Source of the DNA: Leptodontidium sp. MPI-SDFR-AT-0119
Lineage: Eukaryota > Ascomycota > Leotiomycetes > Helotiales > Leptodontidiaceae
Reading direction: 5' to 3'
Assembly (NCBI GenBank): GCA_020726505.1
Contig: JAHLEZ010000001.1
Coordinates: forward strand, 1,736,001-1,800,000
Length of the DNA: 64,000 nucleotides
The position numbers and the translations under genes are program-made. Positions 11,117-21,834 of the stretch are shown piece after piece (the stretch's first letter is position 1; each line of letters begins with the position of its first letter). The notes beneath the pieces were generated by a model. The model ran no database searches. It had not been told where the DNA came from and saw only the letters and a program-made list of their open reading frames with translations.

Positions 11117-14100
11117 TAAGACCAGGCCTTGGCATCCTCGATCACTTGTTGTCTAGTTCCTTATCTACTACATGCAAATCTGTGGATGAGAAGTGCGTTT
11201 CTTGTGGCGTCCGCTAGGCCCATTGGTAGCTGCTTCTATTTTATATCTGGTGTCCTATACGTCGAAATAAGCTTCTTTTGTTTCCCCTTACTAACCAACG
11301 CTGCTTCTGCACTGCATCTTCCCGCTCCGGCTCTCCCGTGGTGGGTTCACCCATCAGGGGCGGTTGAGTTGTGGACCTCTGTTGAAGATACCATGTGACG
11401 CAATGTTGCTTAGTGATACTCCCCATCATTGTGTCTGGGATGAGGCGGCATCTGTTCTCTAACCCTTCACTAATTCTCCCTCAATGGTCTGATGCTAGTG
11501 ATGGAAAGCAAGTGTAGGGTTCCTCCTGGTTACGTTCATTATGTCCTCGATTGTTTGCGATGCTGAGCGTGGAATTTGATGTGGACTCTTGAAATACAGT
11601 ACCAAGTTGCCAGGAGATCAGTACTTCACTGAAACTCTTCTTCAGCGAAACTCACAACTAAGTCTGCCCAAAGTAAGACTCAGTTCTGATACTTGCCTAC
11701 AGCAGCAGGATGGGATCGCCAACTCTATAGTGAGTGTAGATAAGTAGAAAAGAAGAGACTGGATCTGTGGATATCTCTGAAAAGCACATCCGAGTCTTTC
11801 CCAGTTTTCTCTTTTGGTCATGTTTCGCCAGGCCTCAGTTTGCCATGACATGATGCACGATGAAGTTATTACTCCCAAGTGCTACTGAGGGCTTTGGCAT
11901 TGAAAATTCTGCTGTTATATCAAGAGTCTGAGTTTATTTGTTATTTTCACCCCAATTACGATCTGGAAAGTTGAGTTTGCCTGGTAGGAAGATAAAGTTT
12001 CAGATCCGGTACGGCTGCCAAGAGCCAATAGGGCTTCAAGAGTTGCGGAACCTCTGAAGAATTTTTCACTAATCACGACGTCAAGCAACCACGATGTGAT
12101 TTGACGCAAAACTACTTGCATTGTCACAGGCCCAGTATATCTGGTGCTTCATCTACTGTTCTATTTGAGCTGTGCTATCTTTAAGCGAAAACGGTCCACA
12201 TCAGCATGTGCGTTTCTCGATCGCCATGGGCGACCTAGCAAACACTTGAAAGCATTTCTTCGACCACGGCGAGAATGCACTCCCGCTGAGTGTCACCCAC
12301 TCACTCCCCAGCATTTGTTGAATTCTTCGCTCGTGGCAAGCCTCACTTTCATAATCTGAATGGCCACATGGCGCATTGTGCTCGATTTTGATCATTCGTT
12401 TACTTATGTGAGGAGGAACAACTCAGCTAAGTACAGTAAGCAGTCAACGCCAGAAACCTCCACCTTCCAATACTTCAATCCAAGAATCCGGAATGAGACA
12501 CAAACGATTGTCCTTCAAAGTCACGTCCAGTGAGCTGAATTTCAACCCTAGTTCCAGTCAACCATACGGTGTTTGATAGGCACCACATCATGGTCATTCA
12601 GATCACGGAAAACTCCCAGGAAAACCAGACGTAACGATGAAGCGGTAGCAACAAAAATATCACCAACACCAGACTGTAACGTTGACCTTGGAAGAAACAT
12701 CCAAGGTAGCCAGGTGGCAAGCTCCCAAGCAGTGAACGGCTCCTAAGGCGTAGTCTCGGCACTACTCTTCCAGACAATTCATTTGCATCCCGTTCCCCAT
12801 CTCGCATCTCCTTACACAATATCTACATCTACATGTGCAAGGTGGTGCAACGAGAGAGTCTATAGCGATTGCCTCGTCACAAAGTCTATATTTAATCATG
12901 CGCTAGCCGAATGAGGGGAAGTTCCCTCTTTACCCAAGGGGAGAAGATCTCGCGTAATGGAGTTTCACCCTGTAATCGTCTTTTTGTTACTTTGCTCGCC
13001 AGGTAAATGGACTCTCTTGCTGACTAGGTCAGACCTTTATCCAAATTATGCTACAGGATGTAGATCTTCTTTGATCTCCCGCTAGCCTCCTCGTGGCCTG
13101 TTGTTCTGGGAGTGAAAACTCGCCACCGAAAATATGGATGAGAGATCAAGAAATTGGAGGGTATTCCTATGCGGACCTATTTTTCATGAATATGCGGCTG
13201 GTATTTCATCTTTTTGTGCGTTCTTTATTCTGTTGATTCATTTCTGTGAAGTCATGGGATGTGTCGGTGTCGTGGAGCAGGGAGTACTTCGTCGTTCTCC
13301 AACATGCGCCGAAAACCATTCCAGCCTCAGCTTATTGCCCCTCCTGTTGTTGGCAGGTACCTGAACCCAAGGGTATATGCATGGTACAACAAGACCGCTG
13401 CTGTCAAATCAAAGTTAATCACGAGGCTGGCGTATGACTCCCCTGCATTACTTCTAGCTCGGCTAAGCTACCCCAAGCCAAGTACTGTACATCTTCGTAT
13501 CATACTTTGCCAATTCTCCGATGGCTAGGACCTTCGGTTCCTTGCGAGATTTCTATCCAGTGGGGACACCTGGCTGGTATTTACGGTTTGCTTGCGGCAA
13601 ACGCTGTGAGAGGCAGCAGCGCAGCTCTCTGCCGTGTTTTCATCCTTTCTTGGCATTCAGCCAGTGTTCACCGGAGTGGACGATCACTACACATCTGAGT
13701 GTCTGGATTTTGTTCATCTGCAAAAGAACCAGCATCATGCCTGATTCTTCGGCCTCGAAATGTGTCTCTGGGTTGCCACCAGTTCATCCCAACTCTTTCA
13801 TTGTGATGAACTAGTGTTCACCAAAACCTTCAATATGTTGTGGCAACAGTTTGACAAGACGTAAAAGACCGTCTCCCCAGCCGAATTTCATATCAATCCA
13901 TGCCTGAAGTACCTTACCTAAGATCCGATAATTTGCTCTCATATTCCAACTCTCATTCGTCGCCTTAGCTACAAACAAATATTCCCCAGCCAACACAAGC
14001 TGTATCGGCCCTCTCCAAGCGATCGGGCTTCTCTGGGGGACCCAGAACCGAGGGCGATATTCAATTTGGAATTAAACAAACTCGGGTCTCGAGGAAAGAT

Positions 14101-14395
14101 ATAGATTAACCACAGAGTGAAGCCTTCTCGTACTTTTCCTATCTCTCTCTACTCCGCGATCCACCAGATTCAGAGCTGGAGATTATCTGAAAATAGCAAC
14201 AAGCAGCCAGTCTCTCCCGGGTTTCCTTGCCTCCTCGGAGACCGCCTGATCAGTTGATTTGATCCAAACGGGCCAGAACAGGCAATGACGAAATGAAAAA
14301 GCTGTATGGGAGAAATGCTGTTCTAATTTTGGATTAAGATAGACTTAAGGTTTACTTACCTATGTAGGTGCAGTGTGAGACCGAGCCGTCCGATG

Positions 14396-14403
14396 TATAT
14401 AAA
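14396..14403 (+). promoter_or_regulatory. TATA box of the DUF4360 gene
   Basis: A perfect TATATAAA lies 93 bases before the start codon at 14496, a normal distance for a fungal core promoter with a short pyrimidine-rich leader. Confidence 0.55.
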
Positions 14404-14495
14404 CATCAAACACCTCAAGGAACGGCCTTCTTTCTTTACCCAACACCCTCAAGCCAATCGCCTGTCTACTCTTCTCAGATCATCCTATCTTCATC

Positions 14496-15570
14496 ATGCA
14501 ACTCATCACCGCAGTCCTTCTTCTCCCTGCCCTGGCCCTCGCCAATCCAGTGGCAAAACGCCAGTCCAAGGCACCTCCCGCCGATGAAATCAAGATCATC
14601 AGTGCTCAATCATCTGGCAATGGATGTCCACAGGGCTCCGTCACCAGCACGATCTCTCCAGATCGCACTGTACGTACCGCCCAATCCCCCCACCTCCTCT
14701 CCGACAAAGGAGAAAAGAAATCTCACTCACATAACACCCAGCTCGTCACATTTGGTTTCGACGCATTCCAGACCTACATCGGCCCCTCAGCCAAACAAGC
14801 CGACAAGACCAAGCAGTGCCAGATCCACCTCAGTCTGCAGTACCCAGGTGGCTTCCAGTACTCCGTCGTCGACGCCACGTATCACGGCTGGGCGCGTCTC
14901 GATGCCGGTGTGACGGGGACGTTCGTCTCCTCGTACTTCTTCTCGCAGGCTGCATCGCAGACGTGCACGACTCGCTCCACGATCTCTGGAGCCCAATGGC
15001 TTAATGGTGATGTTTACACTAAGCAAGATTTAATCGAGTCTACTGCTGTTATCGTAAGTGATTCTCGATCTCATCCTCTCTTGGATTATCTTCCATCACC
15101 ATCTGTAGCGGCATCCAAAGTTCGTTGTAAACAACCCACTGAATGTTCCCGCCCTCATCAGCAAGAGAATTGCCCCTTGGTAATTTATCTTGATTCAATG
15201 AATTTCTTCATCTTTTCTTCTTCTACATCACTTTCCTGACAAGGAGAAATAAAGATCAAAACTAACTTCTCCGTCACAGTGGTCACCCTGTGGCGCAAAC
15301 GGTATCCTAAACGTCAACAACCGCATCGCCCTCTCCTCCACAAACGCCAAGCAGACAGGTGAATTGTCAAACGACGATGCCACCGTCGCTTTCACGCACC
15401 AATTGCACGTCGCGTGGCAGCCTTGCGTTATGTAAGTCCTCGGACTCCTTCTCTCAGATCACAACACAAAGTGGGTGAACTATCAGCTAATGGTGGTACC
15501 TAGGCCAACAAAGGGCAGTGGCGGTGAGTGGACTATTGGAGGTGGTTCGACGGCTATTGTTGAAGAGTAG
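14496..15570 (+). CDS. Secreted DUF4360-family protein
   Basis: Exons are 14496-14669, 14742-15053, 15280-15431 and 15504-15570; introns are 72, 226 and 72 nt with GTACGT, GTAAGT and GTAAGT donors. The product is 234 residues. An N-terminal signal peptide (MQLITAVLLLPALALA) is followed by NPVAKRQ, with a Kex2-type KR site at about 21-22. The mature part has the DUF4360 pattern: GNGCPQGSV, then SPDRT, CQIHLSLQYPGGFQYSV, conserved cysteines and a C-terminal FTHQLHVAWQPC. The family is secreted, cysteine-containing and of unknown biochemical role; it is common in filamentous ascomycetes. The second intron is unusually long for this locus and contains no recognised element. The strong TATA box suggests regulated, possibly high expression. 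Assignment to the family is firm; function is not known. Confidence 0.88.
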
Positions 15571-16516
15571 GCTTGAGACTTTGAGTTTTGAAGGGGAAGA
15601 TTCGCTTCGATATTGTCTCTCGTTTGACTTTCTATTTGGGATAGCATTTTCCAGGGGGTCAGCTGTTCTCTTGAGAGGGAGTTTTGCATGTAGTAGCTCA
15701 AGGAAATTGGACTTCTACACTTTCCATTCACTTCACTTCATACACATGCGTAACGAAAAGTTTGCATAGAGGGAAGGCGTGGCGGTTGCTGTGATTGGTC
15801 GAGTTTGGTTCTCTTCACTGAAGTTGGGATGTCATCAGTATAAAAGTCAAGCTCGTCGCCAGGAATATTTTCCACAACTATCGGAGAATCACTTCGTCAG
15901 AAATAGATCATGACCGAGCTGGGGTAAGGTCGAGTTTAAATGGTACAGTGAGATATAATATTCTCAGCACGGTAGGTGCAGTACTCCGGAATTACTGGAC
16001 GTGTCTGATTCAATACCTTGCAGGTCTGGTTGAGTAAAAGCTCCTTGAGCTTTTCCCTTACCACCGAAATCTCAGTGATTTGACAGCAAAAATCTCTGCA
16101 GTTAGAGCGTAGACCTCGACAGCAATACCAAGGAAAGATGAGTGCCACTTGCCATGCTCAGACTCAGCTAGAGCTTCTCCATAGTTGTCAATCCATTGAA
16201 AACCCGAAGTCTCTCGATTCACTCTCTTTCGAAGAACAGTCATAAATCGTACCAAAGCTCTCTAATCAAAAATAGGAGTAAAGTCGACGCTAGATTCTCC
16301 CTTGTTTCTCAACTAATCGAAGCGCAGTGATCAGGTCCTCCATCTCCTTTTTATCCAAAAATTCTCAGCACAGCACGACAGAGCTTTCAAATCAATTCCC
16401 CACCTTTCATCAGTGAATCGCAACCTATGTTGACTTCTACTTCAAAGCAGTAGTGCAAAAAGGTTATCTGTAGATACGAGCGGTAGATTCTCAACCGAAT
16501 GTAAACATTCACAACC

Positions 16517-16819
16517 ATGACATCTCAGCAGTCGATCCTGAATGAAGGTTTGGGCACTTCCAATTTGATCTCAGCGAGAACGCCAGTAAGTATTTTGAAC
16601 CGCGAAGTAGACTATAGCTTACATAGAAGAACCATGACGCGACGTCAACTCTCCCCGGAGAGAGATACTCAAGATGAGAGTGTGTATCAGGAGCTTGACA
16701 ACAATCGTCACTCTGACGACGACCACCAATTAAATTTCAGATGGGACTGCTGTATCAAAAACTACCCCATTACCAGACCTCTCATTTGGAGTTTCAGCCC
16801 CAGCCCGCTGTTTTCATGA
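16517..16819 (+). CDS. Doubtful small ORF, no family recognised
   Basis: 100 codons starting in a reasonable context (caaccATGaca). The product is hydrophilic and Arg/Asp/Ser-rich with no signal peptide, membrane segment or known motif. A GTAAGT donor-like site sits at about codon 24, with a possible CATAG acceptor 40-odd bases on, so a spliced variant is possible. It could equally be noise in a gene-poor region. Confidence 0.15.
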   Translation: MTSQQSILNEGLGTSNLISARTPVSILNREVDYSLHRRTMTRRQLSPERDTQDESVYQELDNNRHSDDDHQLNFRWDCCIKNYPITRPLIWSFSPSPLFS

Positions 16820-18424
16820 CGGATTTTTCAAGGCTCAATCAATACGTAAGATCTTATCTATAGGTGCCTACCTTGAAGGCGAAAGGCGGAATGAGTTCAC
16901 TGTTAAAGTAAAATTAATGCCCATGGGACGATTAAGTTAACGTTAAAAGATCGATAATGTCGTTCTAATCGTCGGGAAGGAGCGATAAAGCATCGTGACA
17001 GTCGCCTAGCAGTGGACTCAACCCAGCTCCTTCCTTTGAGGTAGGAAGTCAGCTAACAGAACAGCTAGCCATGAGAACCCCTGTGATTTTAGTATTAACA
17101 TGTTGAGTTCCAAAACTGTGGATCATGAACGACTTAAATACTTTTGATAGTGTCAGGATTTATCTCTTCGAAGCTAAGAATGAGAAGAGAGAAAGGTCAC
17201 GAGAAGAGGACTTCTTCACCCCTCCTCCCATGGACCGCCATTTCGTGACCTCAGCAGGCAGAACATTAGTTAGGTTAGCACAATACTTAAAGTTGTTCCC
17301 TCGTTACGGTACTAAATTATGAAGGAATTTGCCAGAGATCTAGGGAATCAGGAGAGCCAAAAGGAAGGTACGAAGAGTCTAGGACGTCCTAAGGTCTAAT
17401 CCGGACGTGATGCATAGACCGACATTTGGCACAAGCTCCGCGTACGTGGAGTAAGTCCCACATTTGACAGCTACATGTATTCCATTAAAGCTGGAAGTCT
17501 ACTGTAGAGGTTGTTGGTAACGCTTTCACCCAAAATGACTAAATTTCCCGACATACTGTTATAATATCCGAAAATGACAACCACTGGACAAGCAACGGCA
17601 GTACTTAATATCAACAGCTAAGAAAAGTCTTCCCCTCAGAACATAAGAAGCCAACGCTACCAAACCTGCAGCAGCTCAGCAGACGGGCATCCGAGTTTCC
17701 CTCGGCGTCTCAGACCGATCAAAGAGGAGTTTTAATCTCGTAAAGTACTCTCATAATTGAATTCTGCATCGCTCTTCCTTTTTCTCTTTTCTCCTAGCAG
17801 GCCCTTGCTTGAGGAGGGAATGCATCTTATGGGTCGCCCATCTTTTATATACTCACTTGGAAACTTCCAAAGAGGAGAAGGAGGGAGAGGTATGAGAAAA
17901 TACTGGACATCACAAAAAGCTTTTGGAGACTTCTCAAGGAGAGAGGCGTTGAGGGTGTTGAGGGTGTTGCAGTGCAATCATCTCAGCAAGCAAAGAAACT
18001 GCTATCACTGATAGACAGCTCCGTGCCTAGATTGAAGGAAATTCAAATCTCGACTCTTTTTCACATCCCATGAAATCCCGCCCAGCTATCCAAGACGTGC
18101 GTGAAGCAGGTATAGAGGGTTGTGAAGGTACTCACTGCCGAATTCGAAAATGCACAGGGAAGCTTAGTGCTTGTTTGTTTTGTTTACTTTCTTCATTTCA
18201 TTTACTCTTCTGCTTTTTGTGTTGGTATCATTCATCCGCTCATTTTGCTTTTGTTTCTCATGAACCCCATCCATGTCCCCAGCCCTAACCAGATCCTGAT
18301 CAGACGAAACCATACCATGCCATCAAAATGCTCCCAGTCTACCTACGGACGAAGACGACAACGCATGTATGCTAGAAAGAGAGAACCCAGGGTGCACCGG
18401 CTATCCATCCAGCCATCCATCGTG

Positions 18425-18447
18425 AGTGTGTGTGTGTGTGAGAGAGA
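18425..18447. repeat. GT/GA microsatellite
   Basis: A run of GT dinucleotides is followed directly by GA dinucleotides just downstream of the YAG7-like gene. Confidence 0.7.
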
Positions 18448-18614
18448 GGTATTGGAAGGGACTAGAGAGACACAAAAAAATGGTATGCATGTATGCAATG
18501 CCAGAACCTTCACCTGTTCGCCAGAGGAGTATGCCGCAAAACAAGGAAGGAAAGAGATATTACACGAGAGACGAGAAGATCACTGCGCCGTAGCGGGTGT
18601 GAAGGTTCTCGAGT

Positions 18615-20208
18615 CTACGATGATTCGTCTGGGCGACGGCCTCCGCGAGGAGCACCTCCACCTCCACGGCCACCTCGTCCACGACCTTCACCTCGGAAGT
18701 TGCCTCGGCCTCTGCCTCTGTATCCATCACCACGGCCGCCACGGAAATTGCCACGTCCGCCACGGTCACGGTTGCGCTCGACAGCTTGGAATCCATCGTT
18801 AGCGGGTGGAGTGGAGATTGGCTAAAGGAATTTGTTAGTTTGAACGACCATGAAAATGGCTCGGGATATGAACTTGCCTGGGTTGGGGAATCAGGCTGGT
18901 CATCGGCCCAGCTCTGAGTGTTTGATGGCGCAGCAGGGGTAGCAACGACACCAGTATCGGTCTCAGCAGCATCCCGAGGAACCTCAACCCACTCCTGACT
19001 TGTAGACAAGTCATTGTTATTATCCCAGTTGGCCTCAGCAGCGGCGTTGGCAGCTCCGTCACCGAAACCCGAATTTGCTGGAGCACCTTGATCGTATTTG
19101 GCTTCGGGGTGTCCGTTAGTCAATTCGGTGGCAGTAGGGGCATCAAGCTCGGTAAGACCAGCATTGGCAATGGTTGGGTCGGACTCGACTGGGTATTCGG
19201 TGGTCTCGATTTGCTCGGCCTCTGGGGCAACAGGTGCGATTTGGGCGAGGGAGGCAGTCTTGAGGTCGGCATCTATAGCTCATGTCAGTATTATCCGGCA
19301 TAATTTGGAAGGCAATTTCTTACAGGTAACAGTGAGAGGTTCACCAGTAACAGATGAGAGGGTGTCCGATGAGCCTTGGATGAGGTTGAGCATGGCAGCC
19401 ACAGCAGTTGCATCTCCAGCGTAGACCTGAGCCAAAAGACCTTCCAAAGCCTTGCTCTCCTCAAGCTCAGCAGCCTCATCCTCACCTCTGCGGATAGCAG
19501 CCAATTTCAAGAACTGTGAGAGTAGGAGAAGATCGTCTTGCTGTTGCTTCACGGCAGCTGTTGCAGCCTGGTACTTGGCAGAACCAACGGCCTCCTCCAA
19601 CTCCTTGCTAGAGCGCTCGGTATGGGTCTTCTCGAACTCAGCCTTCTCGGATTGCAATTTAACCTTGTACTCCTGGTCAAACTTCTTGTATTGTGCGATC
19701 TGCTCCTCGAGCTGCGCAAGGGATGCCAGAAGGGCGGGCTTCTTGAGAAGTTGGGCCTTTTGGTCGGCATTGATCTTGCGGGAAGAGACCAACTCATCGA
19801 GGGACTTGTCTGGGTTATCGGCGACGATGCTGTCAACTTTGGAGGCATTTGTCTGAAAATGGAGTGGTCAGCTAAAGGGCAGCGAAGCTCAGGCAAAAGT
19901 TCAACTTACAATCTTCTTGTTTACATTACGGATGCTCCTATGCGAAAATCAGTACAGCTGTCTCCATAAGACCGCACAGTAGGCAGCGCGATTTGTTCTT
20001 ATAACACGTACTTGTAGAGCTCCTTGATGTAGGGGCTTTCGTAGGTTCCATCACCATTGGCACTGTCGGCAGCAGCATTTGCAGGAGCAACCTCCGCAAC
20101 GGAAGCTGGAGACTCAATATCGGTGGAAGCAGTCTTGGCGGCCTTCTTCTTCTTTGCAGACTTCGACTCGGACTTGACTACAGGGTTTTGGGCGACGGGG
20201 GCAGCCAT
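18615..20208 (-). CDS. YAG7-like RNA-binding protein with C-terminal RGG box
   Basis: Five exons: 20012-20208, 19910-19937, 19324-19852, 18878-19272 and 18615-18821, giving 451 residues. The N-terminus has a Lys-rich patch (SAKKKKAAK) and a low-complexity Ala/Ser region. The middle (about 68-250) is a conserved helical, coiled-coil-like domain. It starts at SIRNVNKKI and contains SRKINADQKAQLLKKPALLA and the downstream DDLLLLSQFLKLAAIRRGE. An acidic Ala/Thr/Glu-rich linker follows. The last 65 residues form an RGG box rich in GRGNFRGG-type units. This matches the fungal YAG7-like family (dimerisation domain plus RGG), thought to bind RNA in the cytoplasm. The last intron (18822-18877) uses a GC donor in an otherwise ideal AG/GCAAGT context; reading through it would replace the RGG box with an unrelated tail. 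The second exon is only 28 nt. Confidence 0.9.
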
Positions 20209-20939
20209 TGTGAGGAGAAGGTGGGCTTGGTGACGAGGTGAGGTAGGAGTTGATGTTTGCGTGGTGTAGCGGCTGGTAGTTCAGCAGTGGCAAGTTTGTG
20301 TGTGCGAGATTGTAGGTGCAGAGTATTGGAATACTCAGAATTGAAGAGAGGGTGCGGGAGTAGATCGTAGAGTTTGAGGTTGTAAGTTTGTAGGATTGTA
20401 GGAAATGTGATTGTTTAGGTTGGTCTGGAGAGTTGACGGAATTTCTGAAGCTCCCCTACCGGCCACACCCCTGTCATGTCTAAGCGAGGGCGGACAGGAA
20501 AGCGACGGAAGACTGCAGAAGGAACTTCGAGTCAAGGTCCAAGTCAGAATCATGTCCACTTGCGGCAGTTGGAGATTGACTGAGAGGTCTTTAATTGTTT
20601 TGTTTTTCATTGGTGCCTTTGACTATTCTTACATCTATTGACTTAAGACGCACAAAGGGCGTGTCTACCTGGACAGCAGGTCATTTGCTAGCAATCCTTT
20701 CCTCGCTGCCCTCCCTCACCAGCCTTGCAGCCTCCCTCATTCCTCCACAGCTTCGATGTCCTGTAAGGCATCCGTGATAGCCTGATACTCCAACAGCAAT
20801 TTAATAGCCCTGTACAACATTCCCAAGAAAGCTGGCTGCTGTAGGGAGGTTGCTTGCTCCTCGTGTTCGTTCTGGGCTTGCACCAGCATTTCTAGTTCTA
20901 GTGCTAATAGGCTGTGTATGTAATAAACTCCTGGCTCGA
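20209..20939. other. Intergenic, 5' of YAG7-like and 3' of CENP-W-like gene
   Basis: Holds the YAG7-like leader and promoter. It also contains an open frame on the minus strand (20737-20943) that overlaps the CENP-W stop codon and is discussed separately. Nothing else is recognised. Confidence 0.45.
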
Positions 20940-21381
20940 TCATCCCTTGAACTTCAACAATGTATTCTAAATCAGGTTATATTAGCAAGAGTAGGCCGAG
21001 ATGGCAACAAGCAACATAATAGCAAGGCAGCACGTACCTCGGTGACCTTCTTCACGCTCTTTGCACTAATGCCGCGTTCGCCTGCTTGCTTCGCGTTGAT
21101 TGTAGCCTCCTTCATCAATCTAGATGTAACTGTCAGCTTGCTGCCCCAACGCCTACAGCAATAGATGCTAGAGGTGGATTGTAGTGCTTTAGGATCGCGT
21201 ACGTCTGCAGAAAGAGGGCGTAGTCGAGGAATATCTGCAGATGCTGTTAGAGACGAGCTTCCGGGAGACGCGACGTGTAACTCACCAGAACATCCACGTT
21301 CTTGCTGACATTGCGCTTGGAATGGGCCTTTACAATCTTCTTAACCGTGGCCCTTGGGTAAAGCTTTTGTCCAGCTGCCAT
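20940..21381 (-). CDS. CENP-W/WIP1-type histone-fold kinetochore protein
   Basis: Four small exons: 21286-21381, 21203-21234 (32 nt), 21038-21119 and 20940-20966, encoding 78 residues. Introns are 51, 83 and 71 nt and all keep phase. No single ORF covers this gene, so ORF callers miss it. The protein begins MAAGQKLYPRATVKKIVKAH and continues SKRNVSKN, then IFLDYALFLQ, TINAKQAGERGISAKSVKKV and ends LLKFKG. This is a complete single histone fold of the CENP-W/WIP1 type, which pairs with CENP-T in the constitutive centromere network and binds DNA in the nucleus. The size matches the family. The stop codon overlaps the ATG of a second frame (ATGA). The gene is divergent from the aminopeptidase gene; 453 bp separate the start codons. 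Confidence 0.9.
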
Positions 21382-21834
21382 TGTGATTGATGAGCGGGTA
21401 GATGCTGGTCCTGGGCTTGCTGTGGTTGCTTGCTCGCTGGGTGTCTGGTGTTTGTTGTTCTACGTTCCGGCAATTCATGCTCGGCCTTCAGCCTCGTCTT
21501 GGAGCTCGGCAAGGCGACCAATGAGGAAGCATCCAACCCCGCCAATCACTGTTTCGATTGACTTTGCCCTTGCCGCAATACCAGGTCCAGCCTCTCTTTC
21601 TTATCGCTCTTCCTCTCTCGTGCCTTTCGATTCTCGCTCTGATATCTCAATTCCATTTTCCTTTTACCTCTCGAAGAGGCATCTCTCCAAGAAGAGCTTT
21701 TCGGATCCAATTCCGGATTTTGAAACCAAGTCAACACCAAAACGACCCCGCCATTGAGAACTTCACATCATCCAACTGCCAACAAGCTCTTCCATCTCAT
21801 GCTGAATCGCCCCTCTAGCTGCCATTGATACTGC
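21382..21834. other. Bidirectional promoter region, CENP-W-like / aminopeptidase
   Basis: 453 bp between two divergent start codons. It is pyrimidine-rich on the plus strand just before the aminopeptidase start. Frames here have no recognisable product. Confidence 0.5.

Larger units (their letters stand above)
9965..14495. other. 4.5-kb stretch with no recognisable gene
   Basis: Only short overlapping frames of 60-97 codons occur on both strands, none with domain motifs. No RNA gene or transposon end is seen. A run of five CATT units lies at 11097-11116. The last 100 bases hold the DUF4360 promoter. Confidence 0.5.
15571..18614. other. 3-kb stretch with no firm gene
   Basis: A CCAAT-type element (minus, near 15796) and TATAAAAG (15839-15846) precede an ATG at 15909, but no convincing ORF follows. 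Minus-strand frames at 15936-16255 look protein-like but are not recognised (see findings). A plus frame at 16517-16819 (100 codons, good start context, internal GTAAGT) has no known domain. A GT/GA microsatellite lies near 18425-18447. Confidence 0.4.

Noticed and set aside
14368..14913. 181-codon plus frame overlapping the DUF4360 gene
   Set aside because: Shifted frame running through promoter, exon 1, intron 1 and exon 2 of a gene with clear family support.
18122..18802. 226-codon plus frame antisense to the 3' end of the YAG7-like gene
   Set aside because: Its second half is the antisense of the RGG box, giving a His/Leu-rich artefact; the first half spans a microsatellite.
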